Of a DNA stretch of 64,000 nucleotides, positions 23,800-33,578 are shown one piece after another. The DNA comes from Halomonas sp. MCCC 1A13316. GTDB taxonomy: Bacteria > Pseudomonadota > Gammaproteobacteria > Pseudomonadales > Halomonadaceae. A program made the translations under genes and the position numbers. Position 1 is the first letter of the stretch. Each line of letters opens with the position of its first letter. Location: contig NZ_CP053382.1 in the NCBI RefSeq assembly GCF_014931605.1, forward strand, positions 2,728,001 through 2,792,000. The letters run 5' to 3'. The notes beneath the pieces were generated by a model. That model did not search any database, was not told the origin of the DNA, and saw only the letters and a program-made list of their open reading frames with translations.

Positions 23800-25617
23800 T
23801 CAGCATATGCGGGCCGAGGTGCTCCGCCATTCCGCTTGTCGACGCAGGCTCGCGTTGCTGACTTGTTGGCATGTTTGCAGAAGGTTGATGCGCTGGATGG
23901 CGCTGAGCCCATGCTCCTGCAGAGCACCTGATGCCAATGCGGCACACAATGACGGGAGCCGCACGTATTCAGGCCTCACACCGGCCCTTGCCATCGCCCA
24001 CTCTGGACTGGCCATTAGCGTCTTCCAATCGGCCCAGGAGCCCTGGTAACGCGTTTGCAATCCCAAGCGTCTTGCCAGTTCCCGCGCGGTCCACAGCGTG
24101 GTATGCAATGGAAAATTCACCCACCAGGGAAAGGCCGGCAGCCGGCCGTCCGCATGGAGCAGAAAGCGGGTCCGTTTCAGGTACGGCCCGAACGCGGCGA
24201 GGAACAATCGTCGATTGAGCTTCCAGCGCGCAGGACAAGCGGCACTGACCTTCACCGCCTCCTTGGCCATGAACACCTCGTAGCTCCTGAACAGACGACG
24301 GTTACTGTAGAGGTTGGAAATCCCAAGCCGCATTGTCATCGGCCAGAGCGAGAACCACTCGTGAGCGCTTTGCGGCCGCAGGGCTCTCACTCTGCGAAAA
24401 TGCTCGCGACGCCGCCGCGTCACTTCCTGCAGCAGCCGGTCGGGAAACAGGGGATTTTTTACCGCCTGCGTCCGTGTCTCGCCCGGTAACTGCCACTGCG
24501 GCAGGAAGCTGAAGAAACTGGACAGCGGAAGCTTCCGCGCGGAGCGTGACTTAAGCAGGGAATCGCTGACGTAGCCTCCAAAAACGGCATCGTAATCCGC
24601 AAGCCCATGACGCCGGTGGAAACCCAAGGCATGAGCATGGATGTATTGGTGTCCACTACCTACTAGACTCGAAGCTTCCGGCAAGATGCTCAAGTAATGG
24701 AGTTCGTCTCGATAATCGGCAAGGAAGCGAGTCCCTGAAGCGGATGCCACCTTCTCGGCAATGCGGCCCTCTCGGGTCATGCTATTGAGAAAGATGAAGC
24801 TGTCCCGCTCCAGCCACGGCGGCAGCAGGGCTGCCAGCACCCGTGAGTCCTCTCCACCACTGATGAACTGGGCCACCCGCCGCATCGAGCCCGTGACCCG
24901 CTCGATGTAGCCATTGAGCCCTTCCTTCAAGACCTCGGCCGCCTCCTTGAGATTGGGGAAAGTCGCCGTTTCACTGGGCAGCCAGTAGGCCGTACGCTCC
25001 AAGCAAGGAGCCTTTCCATGCCGCAGCAGCCTAAACACATGCTTCGTGGCTGGGTGGCATTGACGAATCTGGTGATAGGCACTGTATGGAAAGGTCACGA
25101 CATCGTGAAGAATAAAATCGACCAGTGAAGCTTCATCGAAATCCACCTCCGGGCCGCAGGCTCCCGCTAGTGCATCGACATGAGTCCCCAATACCAGCCA
25201 GGACTTTCGCAGGTATCGATAGACGGGGATGAACATCATGAGATCGGTGATGCAGATGACACGACGCGAGGCCTTGTCAATGATCAAGATCACGAAGGGA
25301 CCACTGAGGTCTTCGCCCCAGTCAACCTGACCCTCTTCAAAGTGAGCGAGTATGGCCCTCGTTCCTGCCTGGTCATCGTTGCCAGTCAGGAAGTGGTTGT
25401 CATGGAAATACAGCACCGGCCCCCCGATGATCACACAGAAATGGGTTCCGTTCTCGACTGGAGCGAAACCGGAATAACGAGATGGGGTTATGGCCAAGGA
25501 CCCCCAGTCGCCATGGAACTCCCGAGCAGAAACGGGATCCTCGAGATAAATCGATTCCAGCTCCTTGGCGAGGCAACCCGGGGGAAGGCGCCTGGAGCTG
25601 AATAGGAAATCGCTCAT
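23800..25617 (-). CDS. Asparagine-synthetase-like amidotransferase lacking the catalytic N-terminal Cys
   Basis: 605-aa protein with an N-terminal region resembling the class II glutaminase fold and a C-terminal ATP-pyrophosphatase (AANH) domain with PPi-loop SGGEDSR (residues 253-259). The nucleophile Cys2 of AsnB-type enzymes is absent (protein starts MSDFLFS), so glutamine hydrolysis is not expected. Such proteins may use free ammonia or another amine, or act on a peptide or sugar; the substrate is unknown. GAGGG precedes the ATG. Convergent with the peptidase gene 10 bp away and divergent from the DUF488 gene. Possibly an outlying member of the polysaccharide locus. Confidence 0.75.
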   Translation of the reverse strand: MSDFLFSSRRLPPGCLAKELESIYLEDPVSAREFHGDWGSLAITPSRYSGFAPVENGTHFCVIIGGPVLYFHDNHFLTGNDDQAGTRAILAHFEEGQVDWGEDLSGPFVILIIDKASRRVICITDLMMFIPVYRYLRKSWLVLGTHVDALAGACGPEVDFDEASLVDFILHDVVTFPYSAYHQIRQCHPATKHVFRLLRHGKAPCLERTAYWLPSETATFPNLKEAAEVLKEGLNGYIERVTGSMRRVAQFISGGEDSRVLAALLPPWLERDSFIFLNSMTREGRIAEKVASASGTRFLADYRDELHYLSILPEASSLVGSGHQYIHAHALGFHRRHGLADYDAVFGGYVSDSLLKSRSARKLPLSSFFSFLPQWQLPGETRTQAVKNPLFPDRLLQEVTRRRREHFRRVRALRPQSAHEWFSLWPMTMRLGISNLYSNRRLFRSYEVFMAKEAVKVSAACPARWKLNRRLFLAAFGPYLKRTRFLLHADGRLPAFPWWVNFPLHTTLWTARELARRLGLQTRYQGSWADWKTLMASPEWAMARAGVRPEYVRLPSLCAALASGALQEHGLSAIQRINLLQTCQQVSNASLRRQAEWRSTSARIC

Positions 25618-25898
25618 ACAATCCCTCGCATTGATGGCGGACCCGACTATGCACCAAGGATTGGATTCGTCGATGTCCGAGCCTAATGAAATCCATGTCA
25701 GTACACCTCACCCGTATCGCGGCGTCCAACCCCGCCTTGCTGCCGCCCGAGCGATGACATCGGAAACGAACAAAGCAAGCGTCCAGAAAAATTCCTACGA
25801 CGTGACGGCAGGCCAAAAAGACAACCAAACAGGTATGAGTTGCTTCCACTCGGTGTAATGACGAAACTAGTCATCCCGGACAAGGACTGGAGGTGCCC

Positions 25899-26342
25899 AT
25901 GTCATACGACATTGCACTGAAGAGAATCTATGCCGAGCCCGACGCCAGCGATGGCGCCCGCATCCTGGTGGACAGGCTCTGGCCACGCGGTATGCCAAGG
26001 GAGCGGTTGGAACTAACTGACTGGTATCGTGATGCCTCGCCATCCCTCGCCCTGAGCCGGCAGCTGCGAAGGGGAGATATCAGCAGTGCGGTGTTTGCCG
26101 TTCGTTACCGGGGGGAGCTACGTGATGCCCCCCACAATCTGCTTCCTCTCATGCGTCATGCCCGACGGGGTAAGCTTACGCTGCTTTCTGCGATGCGCAA
26201 TCTGGAAGAGTCGCACCTGCCCCTCCTGCGCCAGATGATTCTCGGTGCACTGCAGCAGGAAGACGCCGAGGATGCCTTGCCCTCTTCTCCTCCTTGTTAT
26301 TTGGGGTTACTGGACCGGAATGGGAAACAAGAACATGACTAA
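25899..26342 (+). CDS. DUF488 family protein
   Basis: 147-aa cytoplasmic protein of the DUF488/COG3189 family, recognised by RILVDRLWPRGMPRERL and the TDWYRDASPS segment near the N-terminus. Biochemical role not established. The start is ATG 25899, with GGAGG five bases upstream; a GTG two codons earlier is embedded in that site. The stop overlaps the end of the convergent small membrane protein gene by 4 bases. Confidence 0.8.
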   Translation: MSYDIALKRIYAEPDASDGARILVDRLWPRGMPRERLELTDWYRDASPSLALSRQLRRGDISSAVFAVRYRGELRDAPHNLLPLMRHARRGKLTLLSAMRNLEESHLPLLRQMILGALQQEDAEDALPSSPPCYLGLLDRNGKQEHD

Positions 26343-26695
26343 TGTCCGGTTCGATGCCGCTGTCGGATGACATCACGCAAAGCGACGCCATGCAGCCAGG
26401 CCAGCCTTACCACTTCGGCGCGGCTCTCAATCGCAGCGAGCCGCTGGATCGCTAGGCGACGCGGAAGGAAGCATAGCTCGACTGCTCCCCAGGACAGCAT
26501 GAAGGCGGAGAAGGGCCACCACCAATTCCAGCCACTGACAGTCAAAAGCGCAAACACAAAGAGAATGACGGGGGTTAGCACCAGCCCCCACCATGCTTGA
26601 TGTCTTCCCAGGAACCGATTGGCGCGCAACATTTCCCTGCGCAGCTCCTTGGATGTTCTAGCGACGGGGAGGCGTACAGTATTCATCTTGCTCAT
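26339..26695 (-). CDS. Small two-helix membrane protein, unknown
   Basis: 118 aa. A basic N-terminus is followed by two hydrophobic segments (about residues 34-54 and 58-76, including LVLTPVILFVFALLTVSGW) and a hydrophilic, Arg-rich C-terminus. I do not recognise the family with certainty; the arrangement resembles 2TM-domain proteins. Tail-to-tail overlap of 4 bases with the DUF488 gene. Confidence 0.6.
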   Translation of the reverse strand: MSKMNTVRLPVARTSKELRREMLRANRFLGRHQAWWGLVLTPVILFVFALLTVSGWNWWWPFSAFMLSWGAVELCFLPRRLAIQRLAAIESRAEVVRLAWLHGVALRDVIRQRHRTGH

Positions 26696-27020
26696 TTAAG
26701 CACCTCATCAGAAAAGCGGGTTCTTGATGAGTTGCTTTCAGCAGCATCAGCAGCAAAAAAATGCGTAGTAACGATCATCAAAACCATCAGGATCTAAAGA
26801 AGTATTCGGTCTTATCAAACTTCCTTTACCTGAGAGATTTCGTACTCGTTCATGGCAAATTTTAATGCTGAGACGCTCTGTCAGCAGCCATTATCATGAA
26901 TGAGATAGCCACAAGCCTTTTATCCCTTTTGGGATATGCCATTGTCTGTCAGCTTTCGACCATCTCAATACGCAATATAACACAGATACAGAAAGTAACA
27001 TATATCCCTTATGCCGCAAC
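26696..27020. other. Intergenic region, AT-rich, no gene seen
   Basis: 325 bp between the start of the small membrane protein and the end of the O-antigen-ligase-like gene. Contains a 7-bp inverted repeat CTCATCA/TGATGAG (26704-26710 and 26725-26731) close to the downstream gene start. No T-run terminator or clear promoter could be identified. Confidence 0.5.
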
Positions 27021-28385
27021 TCATTTGAACGCTTCATCGTATAGCGCCACCGCACCGGTTCCCACGTTTGGCGTTCTTCCCATCTCAGCCTGACGTGCCT
27101 TCAGTAGCACCCAGCAAGCCATTGACAATCCCAGATAGCCGCTCAGTCCTCTCACGTCTCTCAGCATCGACTGCGTCAGTCCGAATCCTATGAAGGCGGT
27201 GACGATCAGGAGGCCTGACAACGCTAGAGCTCTCGCCTGGATGTCGCGAGAGCAGCGGAGGTGACGCGCGAACAACACCGCCGGCATCCCATAGAAAGCC
27301 AGCAATACCAGGACTCCCAGCAGGCCGCGTCGTGCTGCGGTATCCACCAGGTCGCTGTGCAATTGATCGTGGCGTATCGCCCCGGGATGCAACAAACCGA
27401 GATTCACCATCATATCACGTGCCTCCTTGAGCCCCTCATCTCCCCACCCCAGCAGCGGCTTTTCCATGAACATACGTCCTCCGGCCTGCCACATCTCCAG
27501 CCGCAGCCCCACGGAGCTGCCACCATCACCCTCGATCACATAGTCCCGCACATCATCTATGGCACGCTCTACCCGCTGGATTACGCCGTAGTCCGTGAAA
27601 GCAGTCATCGCTACCAGCGCTACCACCAAAAGCCAGCCCCCTCCGGCCATCTGGAGTAGCCGGCGCCGAGAAAGAAAGGGGGAAAAGGCTCCGTAGCTCA
27701 TCCAGGCAAGCAGGGGGACGGCCACCCAGCCGCCGCGGGTGCCGGACAGGAAGGAGGCAGCAAGACCGGCCACCGCGGATAGCCCCAATGCAGGAGTAAG
27801 CAAGGACCAGGAGGAAATCGGACGGTCTACGCGACCCAGCATGGCCACTAGCGCCAGCACACCAAGCAGCAGTGAGAGATTGCCGAAAGGTATGGCATTC
27901 ATACCGTTGTCAGCGCGATAAGCACCGAGCATGAAGCGCTCATACAAAGCAATGACACCGACTCCCACCCCTCCTACGACCAAGCCTATCCACAAGCCCA
28001 GCCGTGAGGGTGGGTATCGACGCCACCACATCATCAACCCTGCCGTCAACAGAGACCATAACGGCATCATTTCGTTATCCGGCTTCACGCCAGAGAATAC
28101 GCTGCTGCGAGCTGCGTCCAAGCACCACAGCCCTGAGAAAGCTATAAGAGACAACAGCCAGAGCCGATCCTCCCTATCCAGCCTTTGCCACGCCTCCTTC
28201 ATCGGGTCACGGCGCAACATCGCCCCCGCGAGAGCCAGCATCAGTGCCGCTAGCGGCACTGACTTGTATCCGCTGGGGATTAGAAGCAATAGAGAAACGA
28301 AAGCCCCCAGCAGGCCCGTATTCACCCATCGCCAAGAGATGTCGCCTTGCTCGGCTATCCTTCGCCCCGACGTGGCTTGTGACAT
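27021..28385 (-). CDS. O-antigen ligase-like membrane protein (WaaL/Wzy family)
   Basis: 454-aa protein with about ten to twelve membrane helices and a large loop between residues ~290 and 360 containing HDQLHSDLVDTAARRG, matching the Wzy_C/RfaL-type signature with a conserved His. Such enzymes transfer polyprenyl-linked glycan to lipid A or protein, or polymerise repeats. Start at ATG 28385 (MSQATSGRR) with AGGAGG 8 bases upstream; the open frame extends to a GTG at 28439 but without a site. Sits just after wzb. Ligase versus polymerase cannot be decided here; a separate Wzy candidate is at 39374-40714. Confidence 0.82.
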   Translation of the reverse strand: MSQATSGRRIAEQGDISWRWVNTGLLGAFVSLLLLIPSGYKSVPLAALMLALAGAMLRRDPMKEAWQRLDREDRLWLLSLIAFSGLWCLDAARSSVFSGVKPDNEMMPLWSLLTAGLMMWWRRYPPSRLGLWIGLVVGGVGVGVIALYERFMLGAYRADNGMNAIPFGNLSLLLGVLALVAMLGRVDRPISSWSLLTPALGLSAVAGLAASFLSGTRGGWVAVPLLAWMSYGAFSPFLSRRRLLQMAGGGWLLVVALVAMTAFTDYGVIQRVERAIDDVRDYVIEGDGGSSVGLRLEMWQAGGRMFMEKPLLGWGDEGLKEARDMMVNLGLLHPGAIRHDQLHSDLVDTAARRGLLGVLVLLAFYGMPAVLFARHLRCSRDIQARALALSGLLIVTAFIGFGLTQSMLRDVRGLSGYLGLSMACWVLLKARQAEMGRTPNVGTGAVALYDEAFK

Positions 28386-28457
28386 TCGCCACCCTCCTGA
28401 CCTTCCATTCACCGGCCTGCTCTGACGCGAGCCAACCACGTTGAGCCCAGGCTTGCT

Positions 28458-28895
28458 TCACAGCTTGCCGACCCAGCTATCGGCAGCCTCGTGAAGCAGC
28501 TGGTGTACTTGGCGAAACGCTTCGTCGCTCTTGCGGTAGGGATCGGGAATTTCTCGTCCCTGACCGCCATCCAGCCAGCGTCCGAAGAGCATTGTCTTAC
28601 CCAGCACGGAGGGAGCCATCTGGCCAACGGCAAGGCGCTGGCCATCGGACATCACCAGCACCAAATCGGCCTTGAACAGGGTTTCCAAGCTGACTTGGCG
28701 CGCCTGGTGAGCACTGACGTCCAAACCTTCGGCCTCGGCCAATAAACGGGCCGTGGGTTCTATCCCCTGACCTTCCGGCGCGTTCAGGCCCGCTGACTCG
28801 ATCTGCTTGCCGGTTAGTCGATCTTCCAGCATCGCCGCAGCGACAGGGCTACGGCAGATATTGCCGGTGCAAAGTATTAGGATTCGTTGAAACAT
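28458..28895 (-). CDS. wzb: Low-molecular-weight protein-tyrosine phosphatase
   Basis: 145-aa phosphatase with the P-loop CTGNICRS (nucleophile Cys9, Arg15) and the general-acid Asp in IPDPY near residue 117. Counterpart of the Wzc autokinase; dephosphorylates its C-terminal tyrosines and thereby permits cycles of polymer export. Here it is about 12 kb from wzc rather than between wza and wzc, and is followed by the O-antigen ligase-like gene. Confidence 0.9.
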   Translation of the reverse strand: MFQRILILCTGNICRSPVAAAMLEDRLTGKQIESAGLNAPEGQGIEPTARLLAEAEGLDVSAHQARQVSLETLFKADLVLVMSDGQRLAVGQMAPSVLGKTMLFGRWLDGGQGREIPDPYRKSDEAFRQVHQLLHEAADSWVGKL

Positions 28896-29419
28896 AGCGC
28901 CTCGGTGATGACATTGGCAGAATTAGCCAGGTTTCGGTCCGCTACGTACACAGCGCACCTCAAAGGATGAGCCTGGTCGATGATGACGCGCCAAGTACCA
29001 CGCCACCTCACCAAAAATAGATTGGAGAAATTTTCTCCTGAGAAGGATATTACTATTTTTCCTAGTTTGAATTTCATTTATCCACAAACCAAGCATTAGA
29101 AGACTCCCTCTTAATTCCTAGCTATCAAACCGACAAGTGTACTTAACCATTTATCTCTCACAGATAGCTCGTCCCCCACCCTCATCTGAAGTATTAAAAA
29201 CCTGATGATATCTGATTCAAACTTCACTCATCTTTTGTTTGTAACTAAATGTATGCATGTCGAGCCCCTGCTTAGGAAAATCAACTTGGGTATTCCCATT
29301 TACTTTCATATGCTTCGTAACATTGTTTAACAAAAGGGATTGCTCGCAGAGAATCATGTTGGTCTGGCAGCCATTCCTTTTCAAGTTATTTTAGATATCA
29401 CTTGCAGAAAGGACTCGAC
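28896..29419. other. Divergent intergenic region wzb / dehydratase
   Basis: 524 bp, AT-rich, between the divergent wzb and WbpM-like genes, so it should carry promoters for both. A short palindrome TTGTTTAACAA lies at 29323-29333. I looked for a JUMPstart/ops element and did not find one. No convincing coding sequence. Confidence 0.5.
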
Positions 29420-31441
29420 ATGTTGATGATTCTCTACCGTCTCTTTCGCTTGCCTCGCCATTACAAGCGAATGATACAAATTTTCATCGATGCCATTTTG
29501 CTGACCCTTAGCTTCGTCACGGCCATCTGGCTGCGCCTCGAGAACATTGAGCCGCTCCTTGACCATGGCGCCTGGGGCATGTGGTTGATCGTATTGCCGA
29601 TAAGCCTTGCAATATTCGCGAGGCTGGGGTTCTACCGCGCTGTGATTCGCTACCTCAGCGTCAAGGCGATGAAAACGCTATTAATCGGGATTTCGGCCTC
29701 CGCAGCTCTGCTCGCCATCATCTCCAGCCTGTCCTCCATCCCCCTGCCACTATCAATCTGCCTGATCTATCCGATGCTGGCCTTGCTCAGCTTAGGCGGG
29801 GTGCGTTACCTACTACGCTCGCTCAATATGCACAGCATGATCCGCTACAAGGCCAGGGTCATCATCTACGGTGCCGGAGCAGCGGGCTCGCAACTGGTGA
29901 ACACCCTTCGGCAGGGTTCTGAATATGCGCCGGTTGCCTTCGTCGACGATTGGCGGGGTATGCACGGTACCTTTGTCGAGGGACTACAGGTCTACAACCC
30001 CAAAATGCTGCCACGCCTGCTCAAGCACTACGGGGCCGAACGAATCCTGCTGGCCATGCCCAGCGCTCCACGCTCACGCAGACGGGAGATCCTATGTGTC
30101 CTGGAGCCCTTGTCCGTCCCCGTTCAGACCCTGCCGAGCATGGAAGAAATGATCGCCGGGCATACCCGCCTCAACGAAATTCGCGACGTTACCGTGGAAG
30201 ACCTCCTGGGGCGCGACCCAGTGCCGCCGAATCAGGAGCTCTTGGATGCCAATGTACGGGGAAAGGTGGTCATGATCACTGGCGCAGGGGGGTCCATCGG
30301 TTCGGAACTGTGCCACCAGGTGCTCCAGCAGGCCCCCAGAGAACTGCTGCTCTATGAGCTCAGCGAGTTTGCGCTCTACACCATTGAGCGCGCCCTGCGA
30401 CAGCGAATGCAGGAACAGGGGTTGAATGTGTCGGTGAGGGCACTGTTGGGCTCTGTGCAGGATCGGCAGCGCCTGGACACCGTGATGCGTACCTTCGGCG
30501 TGGAAACCATTTACCATGCCGCAGCCTACAAGCATGTTCCCATGGTAGAGCACAACGTGACCCAGGGGATCCTTAACAATGTCTTCGGCACCTTGGCCAC
30601 GACTCAGGCAGCCGTGGCCTGCAAGGTGGAAACCTTCGTGCTGGTCTCGACCGACAAGGCGGTGCGCCCTACCAACGTGATGGGGACTACTAAGCGGATT
30701 GCCGAGTTGATCTGTCAGGCGCTGGCCGACCATCAGTCTCACACGCGCTTCAGCATGGTCCGCTTCGGAAACGTTCTTGGCTCCTCCGGCTCGGTGGTTC
30801 CGCTGTTCCGTGAGCAAATCGCCAGAGGGGGGCCCATTACCGTGACCCACCCAGAAGTGACACGCTACTTCATGACCATTCCCGAGGCCGCTCAGCTAGT
30901 GATTCAGGCGGGTGCGATGGGTAGCGGTGGCGACGTCTTCGTACTCGACATGGGCAAGCCGGTACGCATTGCCGACTTGGCAAAGGAGATGGTTCGGCTA
31001 TCGGGGCTGGAAGTGCTGAGCGAGGAGAATCCCAAAGGTGACATCGAGATCCGTCATACGGGCCTGCGACCCGGCGAGAAGCTCTTCGAGGAGCTACTTA
31101 TAGGAGAGAACGTGGCGCCTACGGACCATCCGCGCATCAGAACAGCCAGAGAACACTACTGGCCCTGGTCGCGCATGGAAGCTTATCTGGGGCAGCTATT
31201 GCAAGCTGTCGAATATCTTGAGCTCGAGAGGATTCGAGAACTACTGATTGCGGCCCCCACGGGTTATGTTCCTACGGATGAGATCGTCGACCAGGTGTGG
31301 CTAGGTCGGACACCCGCCCCTTCGAGGCAGCGCTCGCTGGATCTTCCCATGGAAATCGGGAGTCGCCGACCGGCAAAGGTGCCGGATTTGCAAGAGGCAG
31401 CACCCACCGCCTTCATATCCTCTCCCTCGATGAAGGGATGA
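29420..31441 (+). CDS. WbpM/CapD/PglF-type membrane NDP-sugar 4,6-dehydratase
   Basis: 673-aa protein: four N-terminal membrane helices (residues ~15-125), a first Rossmann domain (IIYGAGAAGSQL) and a second catalytic SDR domain (MITGAGGSIGSEL). The active-site stretch STDKAVRPTNVMGTTKR has Met where ordinary SDRs have Tyr, the hallmark of the FlaA1/PglF/WbpM group, which dehydrates UDP-GlcNAc at C4,C6. The start at ATG 29420 has AAGGA 7 bases upstream. It probably makes the 4-keto-6-deoxy sugar used by the DegT aminotransferase at 32367-33539. Only polysaccharide gene on the plus strand. Confidence 0.93.
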   Translation: MLMILYRLFRLPRHYKRMIQIFIDAILLTLSFVTAIWLRLENIEPLLDHGAWGMWLIVLPISLAIFARLGFYRAVIRYLSVKAMKTLLIGISASAALLAIISSLSSIPLPLSICLIYPMLALLSLGGVRYLLRSLNMHSMIRYKARVIIYGAGAAGSQLVNTLRQGSEYAPVAFVDDWRGMHGTFVEGLQVYNPKMLPRLLKHYGAERILLAMPSAPRSRRREILCVLEPLSVPVQTLPSMEEMIAGHTRLNEIRDVTVEDLLGRDPVPPNQELLDANVRGKVVMITGAGGSIGSELCHQVLQQAPRELLLYELSEFALYTIERALRQRMQEQGLNVSVRALLGSVQDRQRLDTVMRTFGVETIYHAAAYKHVPMVEHNVTQGILNNVFGTLATTQAAVACKVETFVLVSTDKAVRPTNVMGTTKRIAELICQALADHQSHTRFSMVRFGNVLGSSGSVVPLFREQIARGGPITVTHPEVTRYFMTIPEAAQLVIQAGAMGSGGDVFVLDMGKPVRIADLAKEMVRLSGLEVLSEENPKGDIEIRHTGLRPGEKLFEELLIGENVAPTDHPRIRTAREHYWPWSRMEAYLGQLLQAVEYLELERIRELLIAAPTGYVPTDEIVDQVWLGRTPAPSRQRSLDLPMEIGSRRPAKVPDLQEAAPTAFISSPSMKG

Positions 31442-31503
31442 GCAGCCGCTGCGTTCGAGCAGTGGTCGAGAGCAGCAAAGCCTGAGCCTGACGTCTGCGC
31501 TCT

Positions 31504-31537
31504 AGACGTAAAAGTTATATAGACGTAGAAGTTATAG
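31504..31537. repeat. 17-bp imperfect tandem duplication
   Basis: Two copies of an AGACGTARAAGTTATAK unit lie back to back (31504-31520 and 31521-31537; differences at two positions) in the 123-bp gap between the convergent dehydratase and ElyC-like genes. No function apparent. Confidence 0.6.
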
Positions 31538-31564
31538 AGATCAGTGAGAAGTGGTGGGAAGCTT

Positions 31565-32329
31565 TCAGTGCTCCCATACCAAAGCGGCAAGCCCCATGTA
31601 CTCGTGGAGAGCACGCTCTGTCTTGCTCAATGCCTGGCTGGTGGGCAGCCAGTAAGCCAAGTTCCATGCCACTCCGGGGTTTACCAGTCGATGGGTTGGG
31701 GCCGCCACAGGATCGAGACCTACAGCCCGGAAGTGGGCCATGGCCCTGGGCATGTGAGAGGCGGAAGTAACCAACAATGGCCTGCTGCCTCGATCGAGCA
31801 GGTCACGTACTGCCCGGGCTTCGCTTGCGGTATCGGTGGGCCAATCGAGAACCACCAGCTCCACGGCAGATACGCCAAGCTCGGCGGCCGCTTGAGCATA
31901 AGCTTCTGCCACGGGAGGCATGCCCTCTCGCCGACTACCGCCGCTAACCACCAAGCGAGCCTGAGGAAAATCCTGCATCAGTTTCAATCCTTCGGTCAGC
32001 CGAAAGAGTGAACTTTCATTTAAACGCGACAAGCTTGAGCCCCCGCGCTCGGGCTGCCAACCTCCTCCCAGTACCACGATGGTTTCCACCCATGTTTCGT
32101 CACCCGATATCCGCAGCGGCGGGTAACGACTTTCGAGGGGTTCCAGTAACCTATCAGCCAAGGGGCTACAAGCCGCCAATAGAAGCATGACCGTAGCCAG
32201 CGCACCCAACCCGAACCCTCCTCGCCGTCGGCCGCTGAAAAATAGCAGCGCAGCGAGGCCAAGAAAAATAACGAAGAGAGGTAACGGCATCGCGTAGACG
32301 GCAATCAGTTCCTTCAAGTTGGAGAACAT
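31565..32329 (-). CDS. ElyC/SanA/YdcF-family envelope protein (DUF218)
   Basis: 254 aa with two N-terminal membrane helices (about residues 10-31 and 40-55) and a DUF218 domain beginning ETIVVLGGGWQPE, with LVVSGGSRREG and TSASHMPRAMAHF, the latter carrying the conserved Ser-His pair. ElyC affects undecaprenyl-phosphate-dependent peptidoglycan assembly in Escherichia coli, so a role in lipid-carrier metabolism within this glycan locus is plausible. Last gene of the long minus-strand run. Confidence 0.85.
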   Translation of the reverse strand: MFSNLKELIAVYAMPLPLFVIFLGLAALLFFSGRRRGGFGLGALATVMLLLAACSPLADRLLEPLESRYPPLRISGDETWVETIVVLGGGWQPERGGSSLSRLNESSLFRLTEGLKLMQDFPQARLVVSGGSRREGMPPVAEAYAQAAAELGVSAVELVVLDWPTDTASEARAVRDLLDRGSRPLLVTSASHMPRAMAHFRAVGLDPVAAPTHRLVNPGVAWNLAYWLPTSQALSKTERALHEYMGLAALVWEH

Positions 32330-32366
32330 GGAGCTCCTGTAAACTCAGGGTGCAATACGATGCCAG

Positions 32367-33539
32367 TCAATCAACGGCGAGCGACATCACCTCGGACAGA
32401 ACTCGGCAAGTGAGATCAAGCTCCGCCTCGGTTAGCGTAGGGTGACAAAGAAACATCAGGCTGGTTCTGCCCAACTCCCTCGCCACTGGAAGCCCCTCCG
32501 GCGGTTTCCAACCGGTTCCCTCAAAGGCCTTTTCCAGATAAATTTCAGAACAGGAACCGCTGTAGCATGGCACGCCGCGGGATACGATCTGATCGATGAT
32601 GCGATCCCGGTCCCAACCCCCGGCTAGCGTCTCCGGTTCGACGAATACATAGCACTTGTAGGCAGCATGCTGAATGTACTCGGGAGGTGTCGGTACCCGC
32701 AACCCCGAGCACTCCTTGGCAGCCTCCCAGATGCGTTGTGCATGGTACCGGCGCTTCTCGGACCATTCCGTCAAGCGACGCAGCTGCAACCTTCCGATGG
32801 CCGCCTGCATCTCGGTGAGCCGCCAGTTCGTACCGAAGTGGTGATGCAGCCAACGAAACCCGGGGGGGTGCCGTTCCTGATAAACGGCATCCCAGCTCTT
32901 GCCATGATCCTTGTAGGACCACATGAGCCGCCATAGCTCCGGGTCGTTGGTCGTCACCATACCGCCCTCCCCACCTGTCGTCAGGATCTTGTCCTGACAG
33001 AAGGACCAGCAACCCACTTTCGCGATGGATCCGACAGCGTGGCCCCGATATCGAGCCCCGTGGGCTTGTGCGCAATCCTCGATCACAGTGATCCCGTTGC
33101 GCGCCAGTGCCAAGAGTCCGTCCATGTCGCAAGGCCACCCTGCCAGATGGACCGCGATTATAGCGCGCGTATGAGGTGTAATCTTGGCGGCAACTGTGGT
33201 GAGAGTGATGTTCTGGGAGTCACGGTCAATGTCGGCAAAGACCGGAGTCGCGCCCACCGCGACGATGCAGGAAGCAGACGCTATAAAAGTACGTGAGGTA
33301 ACGATGACTTCGTCACCGGGGCCGATACCCAGTCCGCGCAGCGCCAGTTCCATGGCGACCGTACCATTGCAGACCGCGATGGCGTACTCACAGCCAGTTG
33401 CCATGGCAAATTCCTGCTCGAAAGCTCGCCCCTCCTCGCCGGTCCAGTAGTTGACCTTGTTCGAGAGGAGTACCTGCTCGACCGCTTTGGCTTCTTCAAA
33501 GGTGAAGGAGGGCCATGGGGAAAAGTGGGTATTCAACAT
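32367..33539 (-). CDS. DegT/DnrJ/EryC1 family sugar aminotransferase
   Basis: 390-aa PLP-dependent enzyme. PLP contacts: Asp155 in VIEDCAQAHG and Lys184 in SFCQDKILTTGGEGG. Members transaminate nucleotide-linked 4-keto (or 3-keto) sugars with glutamate. Given the PglF-like dehydratase at 29420-31441 and the adjacent ATP-grasp and sugar transferase genes, formation of a UDP-4-amino-4,6-dideoxy-GlcNAc type sugar is the simplest reading; this is inference. Confidence 0.92.
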   Translation of the reverse strand: MLNTHFSPWPSFTFEEAKAVEQVLLSNKVNYWTGEEGRAFEQEFAMATGCEYAIAVCNGTVAMELALRGLGIGPGDEVIVTSRTFIASASCIVAVGATPVFADIDRDSQNITLTTVAAKITPHTRAIIAVHLAGWPCDMDGLLALARNGITVIEDCAQAHGARYRGHAVGSIAKVGCWSFCQDKILTTGGEGGMVTTNDPELWRLMWSYKDHGKSWDAVYQERHPPGFRWLHHHFGTNWRLTEMQAAIGRLQLRRLTEWSEKRRYHAQRIWEAAKECSGLRVPTPPEYIQHAAYKCYVFVEPETLAGGWDRDRIIDQIVSRGVPCYSGSCSEIYLEKAFEGTGWKPPEGLPVARELGRTSLMFLCHPTLTEAELDLTCRVLSEVMSLAVD

Positions 33540-33578
33540 AAGTAAAGCCCCTTCGGTTTATGAATGCCGGCAAAGCCG

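Noticed and set aside
28896..29419. JUMPstart/ops element upstream of the polysaccharide genes
   Set aside because: No GGCGGTAG-like ops core found here or in 44273-44771 or 57025-57384.
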